64,000 nucleotides of DNA from Neisseriaceae bacterium (GTDB lineage: Bacteria > Pseudomonadota > Gammaproteobacteria > Burkholderiales > Chromobacteriaceae): NCBI GenBank assembly GCA_027489245.1, contig JAIYAC010000014.1:1-64000 (forward strand), read 5' to 3'. The translations under genes were made by a program, and so were the position numbers. Below the pieces are notes generated by a model, which saw only the letters and a program-made list of their open reading frames with translations, did not search any database and had not been told where the DNA came from. Shown here one piece after another: positions 17,842 to 26,254 of this stretch (position 1 is the stretch's first letter; every line of letters starts with the position of its first letter).

Positions 17842-19168
17842 AGTTGGCCGCAGGGTGCTGCGGCAGGGTAATGGCCATGCGCGCTCCACCCAGGGGGGCG
17901 ACGCCGGCGTGGGCATGGCCGCCGTGGTGCAGGGCAATCAGCCGGACAAACGACAGGCCCAGGCCGTGGCCGCCGGTGGCGCGGTCGCGCGAGCGGTCCA
18001 GGCGCTGGAAGGGCTCGAAAATGCGCTCGCGCTCTGCGGCCGGTATGCCGGGGCCGTCGTCTTCTACCGCAATATGCAGCTGCCCGTCTGCCAGGCTGAC
18101 GGTCATGTGTACCTGGCTGGCGGCGTATTTGAACGCGTTCAGCAGCAGGTTGCGCGTGGCCACGTACATCAGCTTGCGGTCGAAGGTGGCGCTGCCGGGC
18201 TGGCAGCTCAGGCCCAGCTGCAGCGAGCCGGGGCATAGCGGCTGCATCAGGTCGATCAGGTCGTCGAACCACTCGTTCAGGTCGATGGTTTCGTATTGCA
18301 GGGCCACTTCGCCACGGTCCAGTTTGGCGTAGCTGAGGCTTATGTTCAGCAGCTCGTCCAGCTCGGTGAGGTCGCGCTCCATGCCTTCGCGGTATTGCTG
18401 GCGTTCGTCATCGTCATCCGCTTCATCCAGCATGGACAGGCCGAAGCGCAGGCGCGCTACCGGGGTACGCAGCTCGTGCGCTACCGCGTGCGCCAGCGCC
18501 TGGCGGGTTTCTACCTGCCGTTCCAGCGCGGTGGCCATGTCGTTGATGACGCTGCCCAGCGGGGCAAACAGCGGGCTTTTCAGCGCGGCGGCGCGGGCGG
18601 ACAGATCGCCTTCCGCCAGCTGGTTGGCCGTGCTGCGCAGGGTGATGAGCGACTGCCAGTGCGGGCGCAGGTTCAGGTAGATCAGCAGACCCATGGGTAC
18701 GCCAAAAAAACCGAACCACAGCAGGAACAGCCCCCATTCGGTTTGCAGGAAGTTGTGCGGCTCGGTTTCCTGGTTCAGCGGGCCTAGCTGCAGTATCTGC
18801 CGGGTGCCGGGCAGCGGCGCGTACAGCAGCTCGTTACCGTAGTCCAGCCAGCTTTGACCACTGGCCAGCCGGGCGCGTGCTTCGTCATCCAGGCTGGCGG
18901 GGAGGGCTGGCAGCAGCTTGATGGGGTAGGTAAATAGCTCGTTGATGGTGGCCAGCTCGGCCGGCCGCCGCGCCGGCTGCTGCGACAGCAACTGGCGCTG
19001 GATCATGCGTACGGTACCATCCATCTGCTGCTGGATGCGGTCGCGGTCGGCGCCGGATGTCAGGAAGATCAGCAGGGTGACAAAGCCCAGCAGCAGGACA
19101 AATTGCACCACCATGGTCTGCACGAAATAGCGCGCAAACAGTGCGGCCAACGTGGCGGGTGGCTTCAC
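17840..19168 (-). CDS. rstB: Sensor histidine kinase (RstB-like)
   Basis: The 442-residue membrane kinase has a membrane segment at about 15-37, a periplasmic part at about 38-145, a second membrane segment at about 146-168, HAMP, then HisKA with phospho-His231 (AHAVAHELRTPVARL). The ATPase follows, with NLLLNAFKYAA, VEDDGPGIP and GGHGLGLSFV. The start is taken as the GTG at 19168, whose GTGA overlaps the regulator stop. It pairs with the regulator upstream. The RstB assignment rests on resemblance of the pair and is tentative; the signal is unknown. Confidence 0.85.
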   Translation of the reverse strand: MKPPATLAALFARYFVQTMVVQFVLLLGFVTLLIFLTSGADRDRIQQQMDGTVRMIQRQLLSQQPARRPAELATINELFTYPIKLLPALPASLDDEARARLASGQSWLDYGNELLYAPLPGTRQILQLGPLNQETEPHNFLQTEWGLFLLWFGFFGVPMGLLIYLNLRPHWQSLITLRSTANQLAEGDLSARAAALKSPLFAPLGSVINDMATALERQVETRQALAHAVAHELRTPVARLRFGLSMLDEADDDDERQQYREGMERDLTELDELLNISLSYAKLDRGEVALQYETIDLNEWFDDLIDLMQPLCPGSLQLGLSCQPGSATFDRKLMYVATRNLLLNAFKYAASQVHMTVSLADGQLHIAVEDDGPGIPAAERERIFEPFQRLDRSRDRATGGHGLGLSFVRLIALHHGGHAHAGVAPLGGARMAITLPQHPAAN

Positions 19169-19866
19169 TCCCAGTCGCTCCGCGAGAACAGGTAGCCCTT
19201 GCCGCGAACGGTTTTGATGCGGGTGGGGGTGTCGGGGTTGTCGCCCAGTTTTTTGCGCAGGCGCGAGATGCGCGCGTCGATGGAGCGGTCCAGGCCGTCG
19301 AAGCCGATACCGCGCAGGGCATTCATGATGTCGTCGCGCGACAGGATCTCGCCAGCGTGGCTGGCCAGCAGCCACAGCAGATCGAATTCGGCGGTGGTGA
19401 GCTCCAGCGTGTCGCTGCCCAGCATGGCTTCGCGCGTGGCCTGGCTGATGCTGAACTGGCCAAACACGATGCGGCCGTCTTCGCTGGCCTGGCTGGCTTC
19501 GCCTTCGCTACGACGCAGCAGGGCGCGAATGCGCGCCAGCAGGCGGCGCGGCTCTACCGGCTTGGTCAGGTAGTCGTCCGCGCCGAGCTCCAGGCCCAGG
19601 ATTTCGTCTATTTCTTCGTCGCGCGCGGTCATCATCAGGATGCGGCCGTGGTAGCGCGGGCGAATATCGCGGCAGACTTCAAAGCCATCTTTGCCGGGCA
19701 GCATCACGTCCAGTATCACCAGGTCGGGGTTGTCCGCCAGGATCAGCTCGGCAGCGGTATCCCCCCGGCCATGGTGCAGCACCTCGTAGCCGTGTTTGCT
19801 CAGGTATACGCGCACCAGGTCGGCCAGGCGTTGGTCATCTTCTACTAGTAGCAGGCGTGGGGACAT
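19165..19866 (-). CDS. rstA: OmpR-family response regulator (RstA-like)
   Basis: The 233-residue regulator has a receiver domain (Asp10/Asp11, phospho-Asp53 in VILDVMLPGKDG, LTKPV) and a C-terminal winged helix at about 130-230 with TTAEFDLLWLLASHAG and RGIGFDGLDRSIDARISRLRKKLGD, close to the RstA pattern. It binds DNA when phosphorylated by the adjacent kinase. Barrel genes on both sides make envelope control plausible, but no target site can be proven here. Confidence 0.9.
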   Translation of the reverse strand: MSPRLLLVEDDQRLADLVRVYLSKHGYEVLHHGRGDTAAELILADNPDLVILDVMLPGKDGFEVCRDIRPRYHGRILMMTARDEEIDEILGLELGADDYLTKPVEPRRLLARIRALLRRSEGEASQASEDGRIVFGQFSISQATREAMLGSDTLELTTAEFDLLWLLASHAGEILSRDDIMNALRGIGFDGLDRSIDARISRLRKKLGDNPDTPTRIKTVRGKGYLFSRSDWE

Positions 19867-19898
19867 GCGGTGTCTCGTCTAGCGGGTTAGGGGCGATA

Positions 19899-19928
19899 AA
19901 CGCAAAACAGCCCGCCAGGCGGGCTGTT
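19899..19928 (-). terminator. Intrinsic terminator after the second barrel gene
   Basis: Stem AACAGCCCGC/GCGGGCTGTT (19906-19915, 19919-19928) with a CAG loop. On the minus strand it is followed by TTTTGCGTTT. It ends the leftward transcript of the barrel gene at 19947-20513. Confidence 0.75.
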
Positions 19929-19946
19929 GCGTGCGGCAGGCCGGTA

Positions 19947-20513
19947 TCAGTAATGATAGGTGATGCCACCGCTCAGGCGGGTGCCGGAGTGGGTGTCTTC
20001 CTGGCCGCCGGTGCTGGATTTTACCTTGCCGGTCTTGGCGACTTCTACGAAAGCGCGCAGATCGGGCTGCAGCTGGGTTTCTACGCCCAGGCCGATAACC
20101 GGCACGGTTTTGCGGGCCTTGAAGCTGTTGGCACCGGTGGTTTTGCTTTCTACGCGGGCCATACCGGCACGGCCGTACAGGCCCAGCTTGTCGTTAAGCG
20201 GCAGGTGGCCAATGGCGCTGATGCCGACGCTGGACAGCTCGGACTCGACTTTGCTGCCGTTACTCAGGGTGCGCTCGCTGGTGCCGTAGTTCTGGTAGTC
20301 CAGCTCCCACGACAGCTGGTCGTGGCTATAAAAACCGGCGCGCAGGCCGTAGCCGTTGCTGTTGTTGTCGGTTTTGGTGGTGGTGTAGCCCGGCATGGTC
20401 ACGCTGTGACGGCTCAGCGACAGGTTGGCGCCGATGTATTCGTCTTTGCTGCTATCAACTGCGTAGGCCGCCAGGGGTGCCAGCAGGGCCAGCAGTAGCA
20501 GGTTCTTTTTCAT
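19947..20513 (-). CDS. Outer-membrane beta-barrel protein
   Basis: The 188-residue protein has a signal peptide (MKKNLLLLALLAPLAAYA), then amphipathic strands such as YIGANLSLSRHSV, GYGLRAGFYSH, WELDYQNYG, VGISAIGHLPL and LGLYGRAGMARV. It ends in GGITYHY with a terminal aromatic. It is an OmpA-like or OmpW-like small barrel. GGAGCATCAAG precedes the start. It resembles the other barrel gene at 17100 in architecture more than in sequence. Function is not known. Confidence 0.78.
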   Translation of the reverse strand: MKKNLLLLALLAPLAAYAVDSSKDEYIGANLSLSRHSVTMPGYTTTKTDNNSNGYGLRAGFYSHDQLSWELDYQNYGTSERTLSNGSKVESELSSVGISAIGHLPLNDKLGLYGRAGMARVESKTTGANSFKARKTVPVIGLGVETQLQPDLRAFVEVAKTGKVKSSTGGQEDTHSGTRLSGGITYHY

Positions 20514-20551
20514 CTTGATGCTCCATGCGTTGAGGTAGTGCTGCATGTTAG

Positions 20552-20606
20552 TAGCAAGCCGCACAGCTCGCAATATGACTTATGTATGATTGCGTGCGAC
20601 TTGCTA
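20552..20606 (-). promoter_or_regulatory. Large inverted repeat in the barrel gene promoter region
   Basis: TAGCAAG(CC)GCAC at 20552-20564 is mirrored by GTGC(GA)CTTGCTA at 20594-20606 with one mismatch. Inside lies GCAAT...ATTGC. A possible minus-strand promoter, TTGCGA, 17 bases, TAACAT, overlaps the right-to-left path into the barrel gene. It could be an operator or a 3' hairpin of thrB. Confidence 0.45.
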
Positions 20607-20628
20607 TTTCGATAAATATTCTCTGAAA

Positions 20629-21567
20629 TTACAGCCAGAAGCTGCTGCGCTGGCGGTGTGCGGCCAACAGTTGCTGGAACACGCCCGGGTCTTTGGTAAA
20701 GGTCAGTTCACCGCTGGCCGGCTGGTGGTAATCCAGCAGGCGCGATACCCAGAAGCGCAGCGCACCCGCGCGTAGCATCACCGGCCAGGCGGCGATTTCG
20801 CTGCTGTTGAACGGGCGTACCGCCTGGTAGCCCGCCAGCATGGCGCTGGCCAAGGCGTCGTCTATCTGGCCATCCGGCAGGCGTGCCCAGTCGTTCAGCG
20901 CAATGGCCACGTCGTACAGCAGGATGTCGTTGCAGGCGTAGTAAAAGTCGATAAAGCCGGCTATGCGGTCGCCATCCATCAGCACATTGTCTTTGAACAG
21001 GTCGGCATGGATCACGCCCTGTGGCAAAAAGTCGAAGCGATGGCTGGCCTGGAAGGCAATTTCGTCGCGCAGCATGGCGGCGTCGTCTGCTGGCATGGCG
21101 TCGTATAGCGTGCTGGCGGTATGCGCCCACCAGGCCGGGCCGCGCGGGTTGTCCATGCGCAGCGGGAAGGTGCTGCCGGCCAGGTGCATTTGCGCCAGCA
21201 TCTCGCCCACGGCGCGGCATTGTGCGGCATTGGGGTGGCTGACATCGCTACCTTGCAGGCAGCTCACCAGGCAGGCGGGCTTGCCGGCCAGTAGCGATGC
21301 AAACAGGTCGTTGTGGTCGGCAATGGGGGCCGGGCAGGCTACGCCGTGGCGCGACAGATGGCTTTTGAGCTGCAGGAAATACGGCAGCTCGGCCAGCTGC
21401 AGTACTTCGAACAGCGTCAGCACGTAGCGGCCGTGCGTGGTGGTGACAAAGTAGTTGGTATTGGTAATGCCGGCGGCAATGCCTTTGAGTTCTACCAGCT
21501 CGCCTAGCGCGTAGCGCTGTAGCCAGGCCTGCATGTCGTCGTTGGAGACCGAGGTGTACACGGACAT
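20629..21567 (-). CDS. thrB: Homoserine kinase (ThrB2, aminoglycoside phosphotransferase fold)
   Basis: This enzyme phosphorylates homoserine for threonine synthesis. The 312-residue product is the kinase-fold (not GHMP) type found in betaproteobacteria: GIAAGITNTNYFV at the N-terminus, catalytic VIHADLFKDNVLMDG (Brenner motif) and GFIDFYYACNDILLYDVAIALNDW. Downstream the DUF2782 gene sits 9 bases from its start, the usual thrB neighbour. A dispersed 10-mer encodes LLAAH near the C-terminus (20659). Confidence 0.95.
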   Translation of the reverse strand: MSVYTSVSNDDMQAWLQRYALGELVELKGIAAGITNTNYFVTTTHGRYVLTLFEVLQLAELPYFLQLKSHLSRHGVACPAPIADHNDLFASLLAGKPACLVSCLQGSDVSHPNAAQCRAVGEMLAQMHLAGSTFPLRMDNPRGPAWWAHTASTLYDAMPADDAAMLRDEIAFQASHRFDFLPQGVIHADLFKDNVLMDGDRIAGFIDFYYACNDILLYDVAIALNDWARLPDGQIDDALASAMLAGYQAVRPFNSSEIAAWPVMLRAGALRFWVSRLLDYHQPASGELTFTKDPGVFQQLLAAHRQRSSFWL

Positions 21568-21576
21568 GGCGGCCTC

Positions 21577-21882
21577 CTAGAACGTCATCAGCACCCAGCG
21601 CGGGGTAACCTGCTGCTGGGAGGGGGAAACACGCTGCATCACGCCTTTGCCTTCTTCGTCCATCATGAAGTAGGCCGGTGCACCCTGCGGGGTCACTTTC
21701 ACCATATAGACCTTGCCGTTCATCCGGTACTCTTCCACGGTGTCCGGGCCGTTCTGGTAAACGCGTACTTCCGGCTGCGGGCCGCTGAGGGTGGCCGGTG
21801 GTGGCGGCACGGTGGCGGGGGGCGTGTCGGCGTAAGCCGCGAGCGAGGCTGCCATGAGGGTAGCCAGCAAAAGGCGCTGCAT
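21577..21882 (-). CDS. DUF2782 exported protein
   Basis: The 101-residue protein has a signal peptide (MQRLLLATLMAASLAAYA), a Pro-rich segment (PPATVPPPPATLSGPQPE) and the DUF2782 core VRVYQNGPDTVEEYRMNGKVYMVKVTP. The family is small, periplasmic and of unknown function, and typically lies between polA and thrB in betaproteobacteria, as here. It is probably co-transcribed with thrB. Confidence 0.88.
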   Translation of the reverse strand: MQRLLLATLMAASLAAYADTPPATVPPPPATLSGPQPEVRVYQNGPDTVEEYRMNGKVYMVKVTPQGAPAYFMMDEEGKGVMQRVSPSQQQVTPRWVLMTF

Positions 21883-21944
21883 GAGGGTTTCCTTGGTCCT
21901 GGGCTTGGTGGCGGGGGGCTATTGCCCCCTCTGTCAGGCCAATT

Positions 21945-22673
21945 CTACAGGTTTAGCAGCTGTTCGCGCTCCTCCGGCAGTGTTTCGAAGCCGCGGGTTT
22001 CGTAAAAACGGAAAATGGTTTCCACAATTTCCTGCGGGTCGTCGATCAGCTGCAGCAGGTCCAGGTCGGCCGGGTTGATCATGCCGTCGCCGGCCAGGCG
22101 TTCGCGTACCCAGTCCAGCAGGCCGCCCCAGAAGGCACTGCCGCACAGGATGATGGGCATTTTGCGGCTCTTGCCGGTCTGGATCAGCGTGAGCGCCTCG
22201 AACATTTCGTCCAGCGTGCCAAAGCCGCCCGGCATCACCACGTAGGCCAGTGCGTGTTTGACAAACATTACCTTGCGGCTGAAGAAATGGTCGAATGTCA
22301 GGCTCAGGTCCTGGTATTCGTTGGGGCGCTGTTCGTGCGGCAGCACGATGTTGAGGCCCACCGACGGGCTCTTGCCGTAGAAGGCGCCCTTGTTGGCCGC
22401 CTCCATGATGCCGGGGCCGCCGCCGGAGATCACCGAAAAACCGGCGTCCGAAAGGCGGCGGGCGATGTCTTCGGTGAGCTTATAATACGGGTGGTCTCGC
22501 GGGGTTCGTGCGCTGCCAAAGATGCTTACTGCCGGGGTAATGGTCTGCAGCTCTTCGGCGGATTCGACGAATTCCGACAAAATCTTCATCACGTGCCACG
22601 CTTCGCGCGCCCGGAAGCGTTGCATCATCGCGTAACGGTCGCTTGTTTGCGGTAATTTATCGTGCAAGCCCAT
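21945..22673 (-). CDS. LOG-family Rossmann-fold protein (TIGR00730 type)
   Basis: The 242-residue protein has the two LOG motifs: SGGGPGIMEAANKGA and PGGFGTLDEMFEALTLIQTGK. LOG proteins hydrolyse nucleoside 5'-monophosphates to base and ribose 5-phosphate. Bacterial members include PpnN-like nucleosidases, and plant homologues activate cytokinins. The exact substrate is not set by sequence. It is divergent from polA with only 19 bases between start codons, so at least one promoter must lie within coding DNA. Confidence 0.88.
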   Translation of the reverse strand: MGLHDKLPQTSDRYAMMQRFRAREAWHVMKILSEFVESAEELQTITPAVSIFGSARTPRDHPYYKLTEDIARRLSDAGFSVISGGGPGIMEAANKGAFYGKSPSVGLNIVLPHEQRPNEYQDLSLTFDHFFSRKVMFVKHALAYVVMPGGFGTLDEMFEALTLIQTGKSRKMPIILCGSAFWGGLLDWVRERLAGDGMINPADLDLLQLIDDPQEIVETIFRFYETRGFETLPEEREQLLNL

Positions 22674-22692
22674 ACCTTAGCCCTTTTTGATT

Positions 22693-25497
22693 ATGAAAAC
22701 CTTGTTATTGATCGATGGCTCTTCTTATCTGTACCGCGCCTTCCACGCGATGCCCGACTTGCGTTCGCCGCAGGGGGAGCCCACCGGTGCCATCTACGGC
22801 ATGGTGAACATGCTGGCCCGATTGGAAAAGGAAGTCCAATTCGATTATAGCGCCTGCATATTCGACGCCAAGGGCAAGACATTCCGCGACGACCTGTACC
22901 CCGAGTACAAAGCCAACCGCCCGTCCATGCCCAGCGAGCTGGCCGCGCAGATCGAGACCGTGCACGAGGTGGTGCGTGCCAGTGGTTGGCCGCTGCTGAT
23001 GGTGGAAGGCGTAGAGGCCGATGACGTGATCGGCACGCTGGCCCGCCAGGCCGAGGCGGCCGGCATGAAGGTGATCATCTCCACCGGCGACAAGGACATG
23101 GCGCAGCTGGTGAGCCCGGCGGTCAGCCTGGTGAACACCATGACCAACGAAAACCTGGACGAAGCCGGCGTGAAGGAAAAGTTCGGCGTGCCGCCAGACC
23201 TGATCATCGACTACCTGACGCTGATTGGCGACAAAGTGGACAACGTGCCGGGCGTGGATAAATGCGGCCCGAAAACGGCGGTGAAATGGCTGGAGCAGTA
23301 CGGCTCGCTGGCGGCGGTGATGGACAATGCGGCCAACGTGGGCGGCAAGGTGGGCGAAAACCTGCGCGCGGTGCTGGAGTGGCTGCCGCGCGGGCGCGAG
23401 CTGATCACCATCAAGTGCGATGTGGAGCTGTACCACGAGCTGCCGCAGGGTATGGACAACCTGCGCCACGGCAGCAAGCAGTACGCGCAGCTGGCGGTGC
23501 TGTTTGCCCAGTGTGGCTTCCGCACCTTCCTGCGCGAGGTGAACGATAAGCTGGGCGGTGCGGTTGCGGCCAACCCTGCGCCCGCGCAGGCGCCCTTGCA
23601 CGTGAGCGGCAGCCTGTTTGGCGACGACCTGGACAGCGTGTCGGCCATTGCCGCCGGTATCGAGCCGCAGCTGGCGCCGCCACCAGCGGTAGCGCGCAGC
23701 TACGAAACCATCCTTACCCAGGCCCAGCTGGACGCCTGGCTGCACAAGCTGGCCACCGCCGAAGTGGTGTCGGTCGACACCGAAACCACCAGCCTGGACC
23801 CGATGCAAGCGCGCATTGTCGGCCTGAGTTTTGCCGTGCAGGCGGGCGAGGCCGCCTACCTGCCGCTGGCGCACTGCGGGCCGGACGCGCCACAGCAGCT
23901 GGGCTTCGATACCACGCTGGCGCAGCTCAAACCATGGCTGGAAGACGCCAGCCTGCCCAAGCTGGGGCAGAACCTGAAGTATGACCGCCACGTGCTGGCC
24001 AACCACGGCATCACCCTGCGCGGCGTGGTGGACGACACACTGCTGGCGTCTTACGTGATCGAAAGCCACGAGCGCCACGGCATGGACGACCTGGCGCGCC
24101 GCCACCTGGGCGAAACCACGGTGACCTACGAGGAAATCTGTGGCAAAGGCGCCAAGCAGATCGGCTTTGCCGAAGTGGCGGTGGACGTGGCGGCCAACTA
24201 CGCCGCCGAAGATGCCGACATTACGCTGCGCCTGGCGCAGCACTTTGCTCCGCAGCTTGATGGCGCACTGGGCAGTGTGTACCGCGATATGGAGCTGCCG
24301 GTGGCCGAGGTGCTGTTTGCCATGGAGCGCACCGGCGTGCTGATCGATCGCGAGCAGTTGGCCGCACAAAGCCACCAGCTGGGTAGCGAGATGCTGCAGC
24401 TGGAGCAGCAGGCTTATGCGCTGGCTGGCCAGCCGTTCAACCTCAATTCGCCCAAGCAGCTACAGGAAATCCTGTTCGGCAAGCTGGGCATTCCCACCAA
24501 GGGCGTGCGCAAAACGCCGTCGGGTGGTTTCTCTACCGACGAAGAAGTACTGGAAAAGCTGGCGCTGGACCACCCGCTGCCCAAGCTGATCCTGCAGTAC
24601 CGCGGTCTGGCCAAGCTGAAGTCCACCTACACCGACAAGCTGCCGACGCTGATTAATCCACAGACCGGTCGTGTGCACACGACTTATTCACAGGCGGTGG
24701 CCATTACCGGGCGCCTGGCCAGTAGCGAGCCCAACCTGCAGAACATTCCGGTGCGTACCGCCGAAGGCCGCCGCGTGCGCGAGGCCTTCATCGCCCAGCC
24801 GGGTTGTGTCATTGTCAGCGCCGACTATTCGCAGATCGAGCTGCGCATCATGGCGCATCTGTCCAGCGACGAAGGCATGCTGGCTGCCTTTGCCAGTGGC
24901 GAGGACATTCACAAGGCCACCGCCGCCGAGGTGTTCAGCACCCCGCTGGCCGAGGTCAGCACCGAGCAGCGCCGCGCTGCCAAAGCCATCAACTTTGGTT
25001 TGATTTACGGCATGGGCAAGTACGGCCTGGCCTCGCAGCTGGGCATCAGCAACGACGCGGCCCAGGTGTACATCGACAGCTATTTCCGCAAATACCCCGG
25101 CGTGGCCGACTACATGCAGCGCACCCGCGAGCAGGCCGCCGAGCAGGGCTATGTGGAAACCGTGTTCGGCCGCCGCCTGTACCTGCCGGATATCCGCGCG
25201 GGTAACCAGGCACGCCGCGCCGGTGCCGAACGCGCGGCGATTAACGCGCCGATGCAGGGAACCGCCGCCGACCTGATCAAGCTGGCCATGATCGCGGTGC
25301 AAGGCTGGCTGCTGCAGGACGGCCTGCGCAGCCGCCTGATCATGCAGGTACACGATGAACTGGTGCTGGAGGTAGCCGAGGACGAGCTGGAGCTAGTGCG
25401 TACGCGCCTGCCGCAGCTGATGGCCGGTGTGGCAGCCTTGAAGGTGCCGCTGCTGGCCGAGGTGGGCGTGGGCAATAGCTGGGAGGCGGCGCACTAA
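22693..25497 (+). CDS. polA: DNA polymerase I
   Basis: The 934-residue enzyme handles Okazaki fragment and repair synthesis. Domains: 5' nuclease at about 1-290 (LLIDGSSYLYRAFHA, VEGVEADDVIGTLA); a Pro/Ala linker at about 290-335; 3'-5' exonuclease at about 335-520 with intact DTETT; and the polymerase with motif A DYSQIELR, motif B RRAAKAINFGLIYG and motif C QVHDELVLE. The ATG at 22693 is preferred over a TTG six bases earlier; no clear Shine-Dalgarno is visible. One dispersed 10-mer lies in the linker (23565) and two in coding domains. Confidence 0.97.
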   Translation: MKTLLLIDGSSYLYRAFHAMPDLRSPQGEPTGAIYGMVNMLARLEKEVQFDYSACIFDAKGKTFRDDLYPEYKANRPSMPSELAAQIETVHEVVRASGWPLLMVEGVEADDVIGTLARQAEAAGMKVIISTGDKDMAQLVSPAVSLVNTMTNENLDEAGVKEKFGVPPDLIIDYLTLIGDKVDNVPGVDKCGPKTAVKWLEQYGSLAAVMDNAANVGGKVGENLRAVLEWLPRGRELITIKCDVELYHELPQGMDNLRHGSKQYAQLAVLFAQCGFRTFLREVNDKLGGAVAANPAPAQAPLHVSGSLFGDDLDSVSAIAAGIEPQLAPPPAVARSYETILTQAQLDAWLHKLATAEVVSVDTETTSLDPMQARIVGLSFAVQAGEAAYLPLAHCGPDAPQQLGFDTTLAQLKPWLEDASLPKLGQNLKYDRHVLANHGITLRGVVDDTLLASYVIESHERHGMDDLARRHLGETTVTYEEICGKGAKQIGFAEVAVDVAANYAAEDADITLRLAQHFAPQLDGALGSVYRDMELPVAEVLFAMERTGVLIDREQLAAQSHQLGSEMLQLEQQAYALAGQPFNLNSPKQLQEILFGKLGIPTKGVRKTPSGGFSTDEEVLEKLALDHPLPKLILQYRGLAKLKSTYTDKLPTLINPQTGRVHTTYSQAVAITGRLASSEPNLQNIPVRTAEGRRVREAFIAQPGCVIVSADYSQIELRIMAHLSSDEGMLAAFASGEDIHKATAAEVFSTPLAEVSTEQRRAAKAINFGLIYGMGKYGLASQLGISNDAAQVYIDSYFRKYPGVADYMQRTREQAAEQGYVETVFGRRLYLPDIRAGNQARRAGAERAAINAPMQGTAADLIKLAMIAVQGWLLQDGLRSRLIMQVHDELVLEVAEDELELVRTRLPQLMAGVAALKVPLLAEVGVGNSWEAAH

Positions 25498-25535
25498 GCC
25501 TCACCTGGCCGGCAAGGTTGGCCGCAGAGGCCAGC

Positions 25536-25562
25536 GCAAGGCCGCCTGGCGGGCGGCCTTGC
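25536..25562 (+). terminator. Probable polA terminator hairpin
   Basis: Stem GCAAGGCCGCC/GGCGGCCTTGC (25536-25546, 25552-25562). A copy of the dispersed 10-mer sits just upstream (25517). The U-run is weak. Confidence 0.6.
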
Positions 25563-25658
25563 TACCGGTATCACGCACCCTGGTTGCCCGGCAGCCAGGG
25601 TTTTTCTTTGTTTGGCAGTGCCGCCCCTAGCGTGGCCGCCATTGCATGAGGTGCCTGC

Positions 25659-26219
25659 ATGCCCGATATACAACTGCGTCCGCCCACGCTGGACGATGTA
25701 GAGGCACTGCTGGCGTTCGAGCTGGCCAACCGTGCCTTTTTCGAGCGCTGGATCAACGCCCGCCCGCCGGGCTTTTACCAGCCGGATGCGGTAGCCGACA
25801 GCATCCTGGCTTTGCACGATGCCGCCGTGGCCGACCGCGCTTACGGCTACCTCATCGTGCAGGGCGATGCCATTGTTGGCCGCATTAATCTGAGCCATGT
25901 CGAGCGGCCCTATTTCAACCGCGCCACCCTGGGCTACCGCCTGGCCGAGCACGCCTGTGGCCGTGGCTGGGCCAGCGCGGCGGTGGCACTGCTCAAGCAA
26001 CAAGCCTTTGGCGGGCTGGGTTTGTGGCGGCTGGAGGCGCATGTGGGGCAGCATAATCCCGCCTCGCGGGCGGTATTGTTACGCAATGGTTTTGCCGGGT
26101 ACGGCAGCAGCGAGCAGTCGTTCTGCCTGCACGGGCAATGGCATGGCATGTGGCACCTGGCCTGCCAGGCACCCGGGGAGCCAAGGTTGGCCGCAGCGGC
26201 GGCAGGGGCTGCGCTATAA
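25659..26219 (+). CDS. GNAT-family N-acetyltransferase (RimJ/RimL-like)
   Basis: The 186-residue protein resembles ribosomal-protein alanine or other N-terminal acetyltransferases: LRPPTLDDVEALLAFELANR at the start, then IVGRINLSHVER, then the acetyl-CoA binding segment LGYRLAEHACGRGWASAAVALL and LEAHVGQHNPASRAVLLRNGF. The substrate is unknown. The Ala-rich C-terminal tail (PRLAAAAAGAAL) is partly created by a copy of the dispersed 10-mer (26186). The gene stands alone between polA and the cyclase gene. Confidence 0.87.
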   Translation: MPDIQLRPPTLDDVEALLAFELANRAFFERWINARPPGFYQPDAVADSILALHDAAVADRAYGYLIVQGDAIVGRINLSHVERPYFNRATLGYRLAEHACGRGWASAAVALLKQQAFGGLGLWRLEAHVGQHNPASRAVLLRNGFAGYGSSEQSFCLHGQWHGMWHLACQAPGEPRLAAAAAGAAL

Positions 26220-26254
26220 AGCAGTAAGTCTGTTTATCGAGGCCGGCGCTTGCC

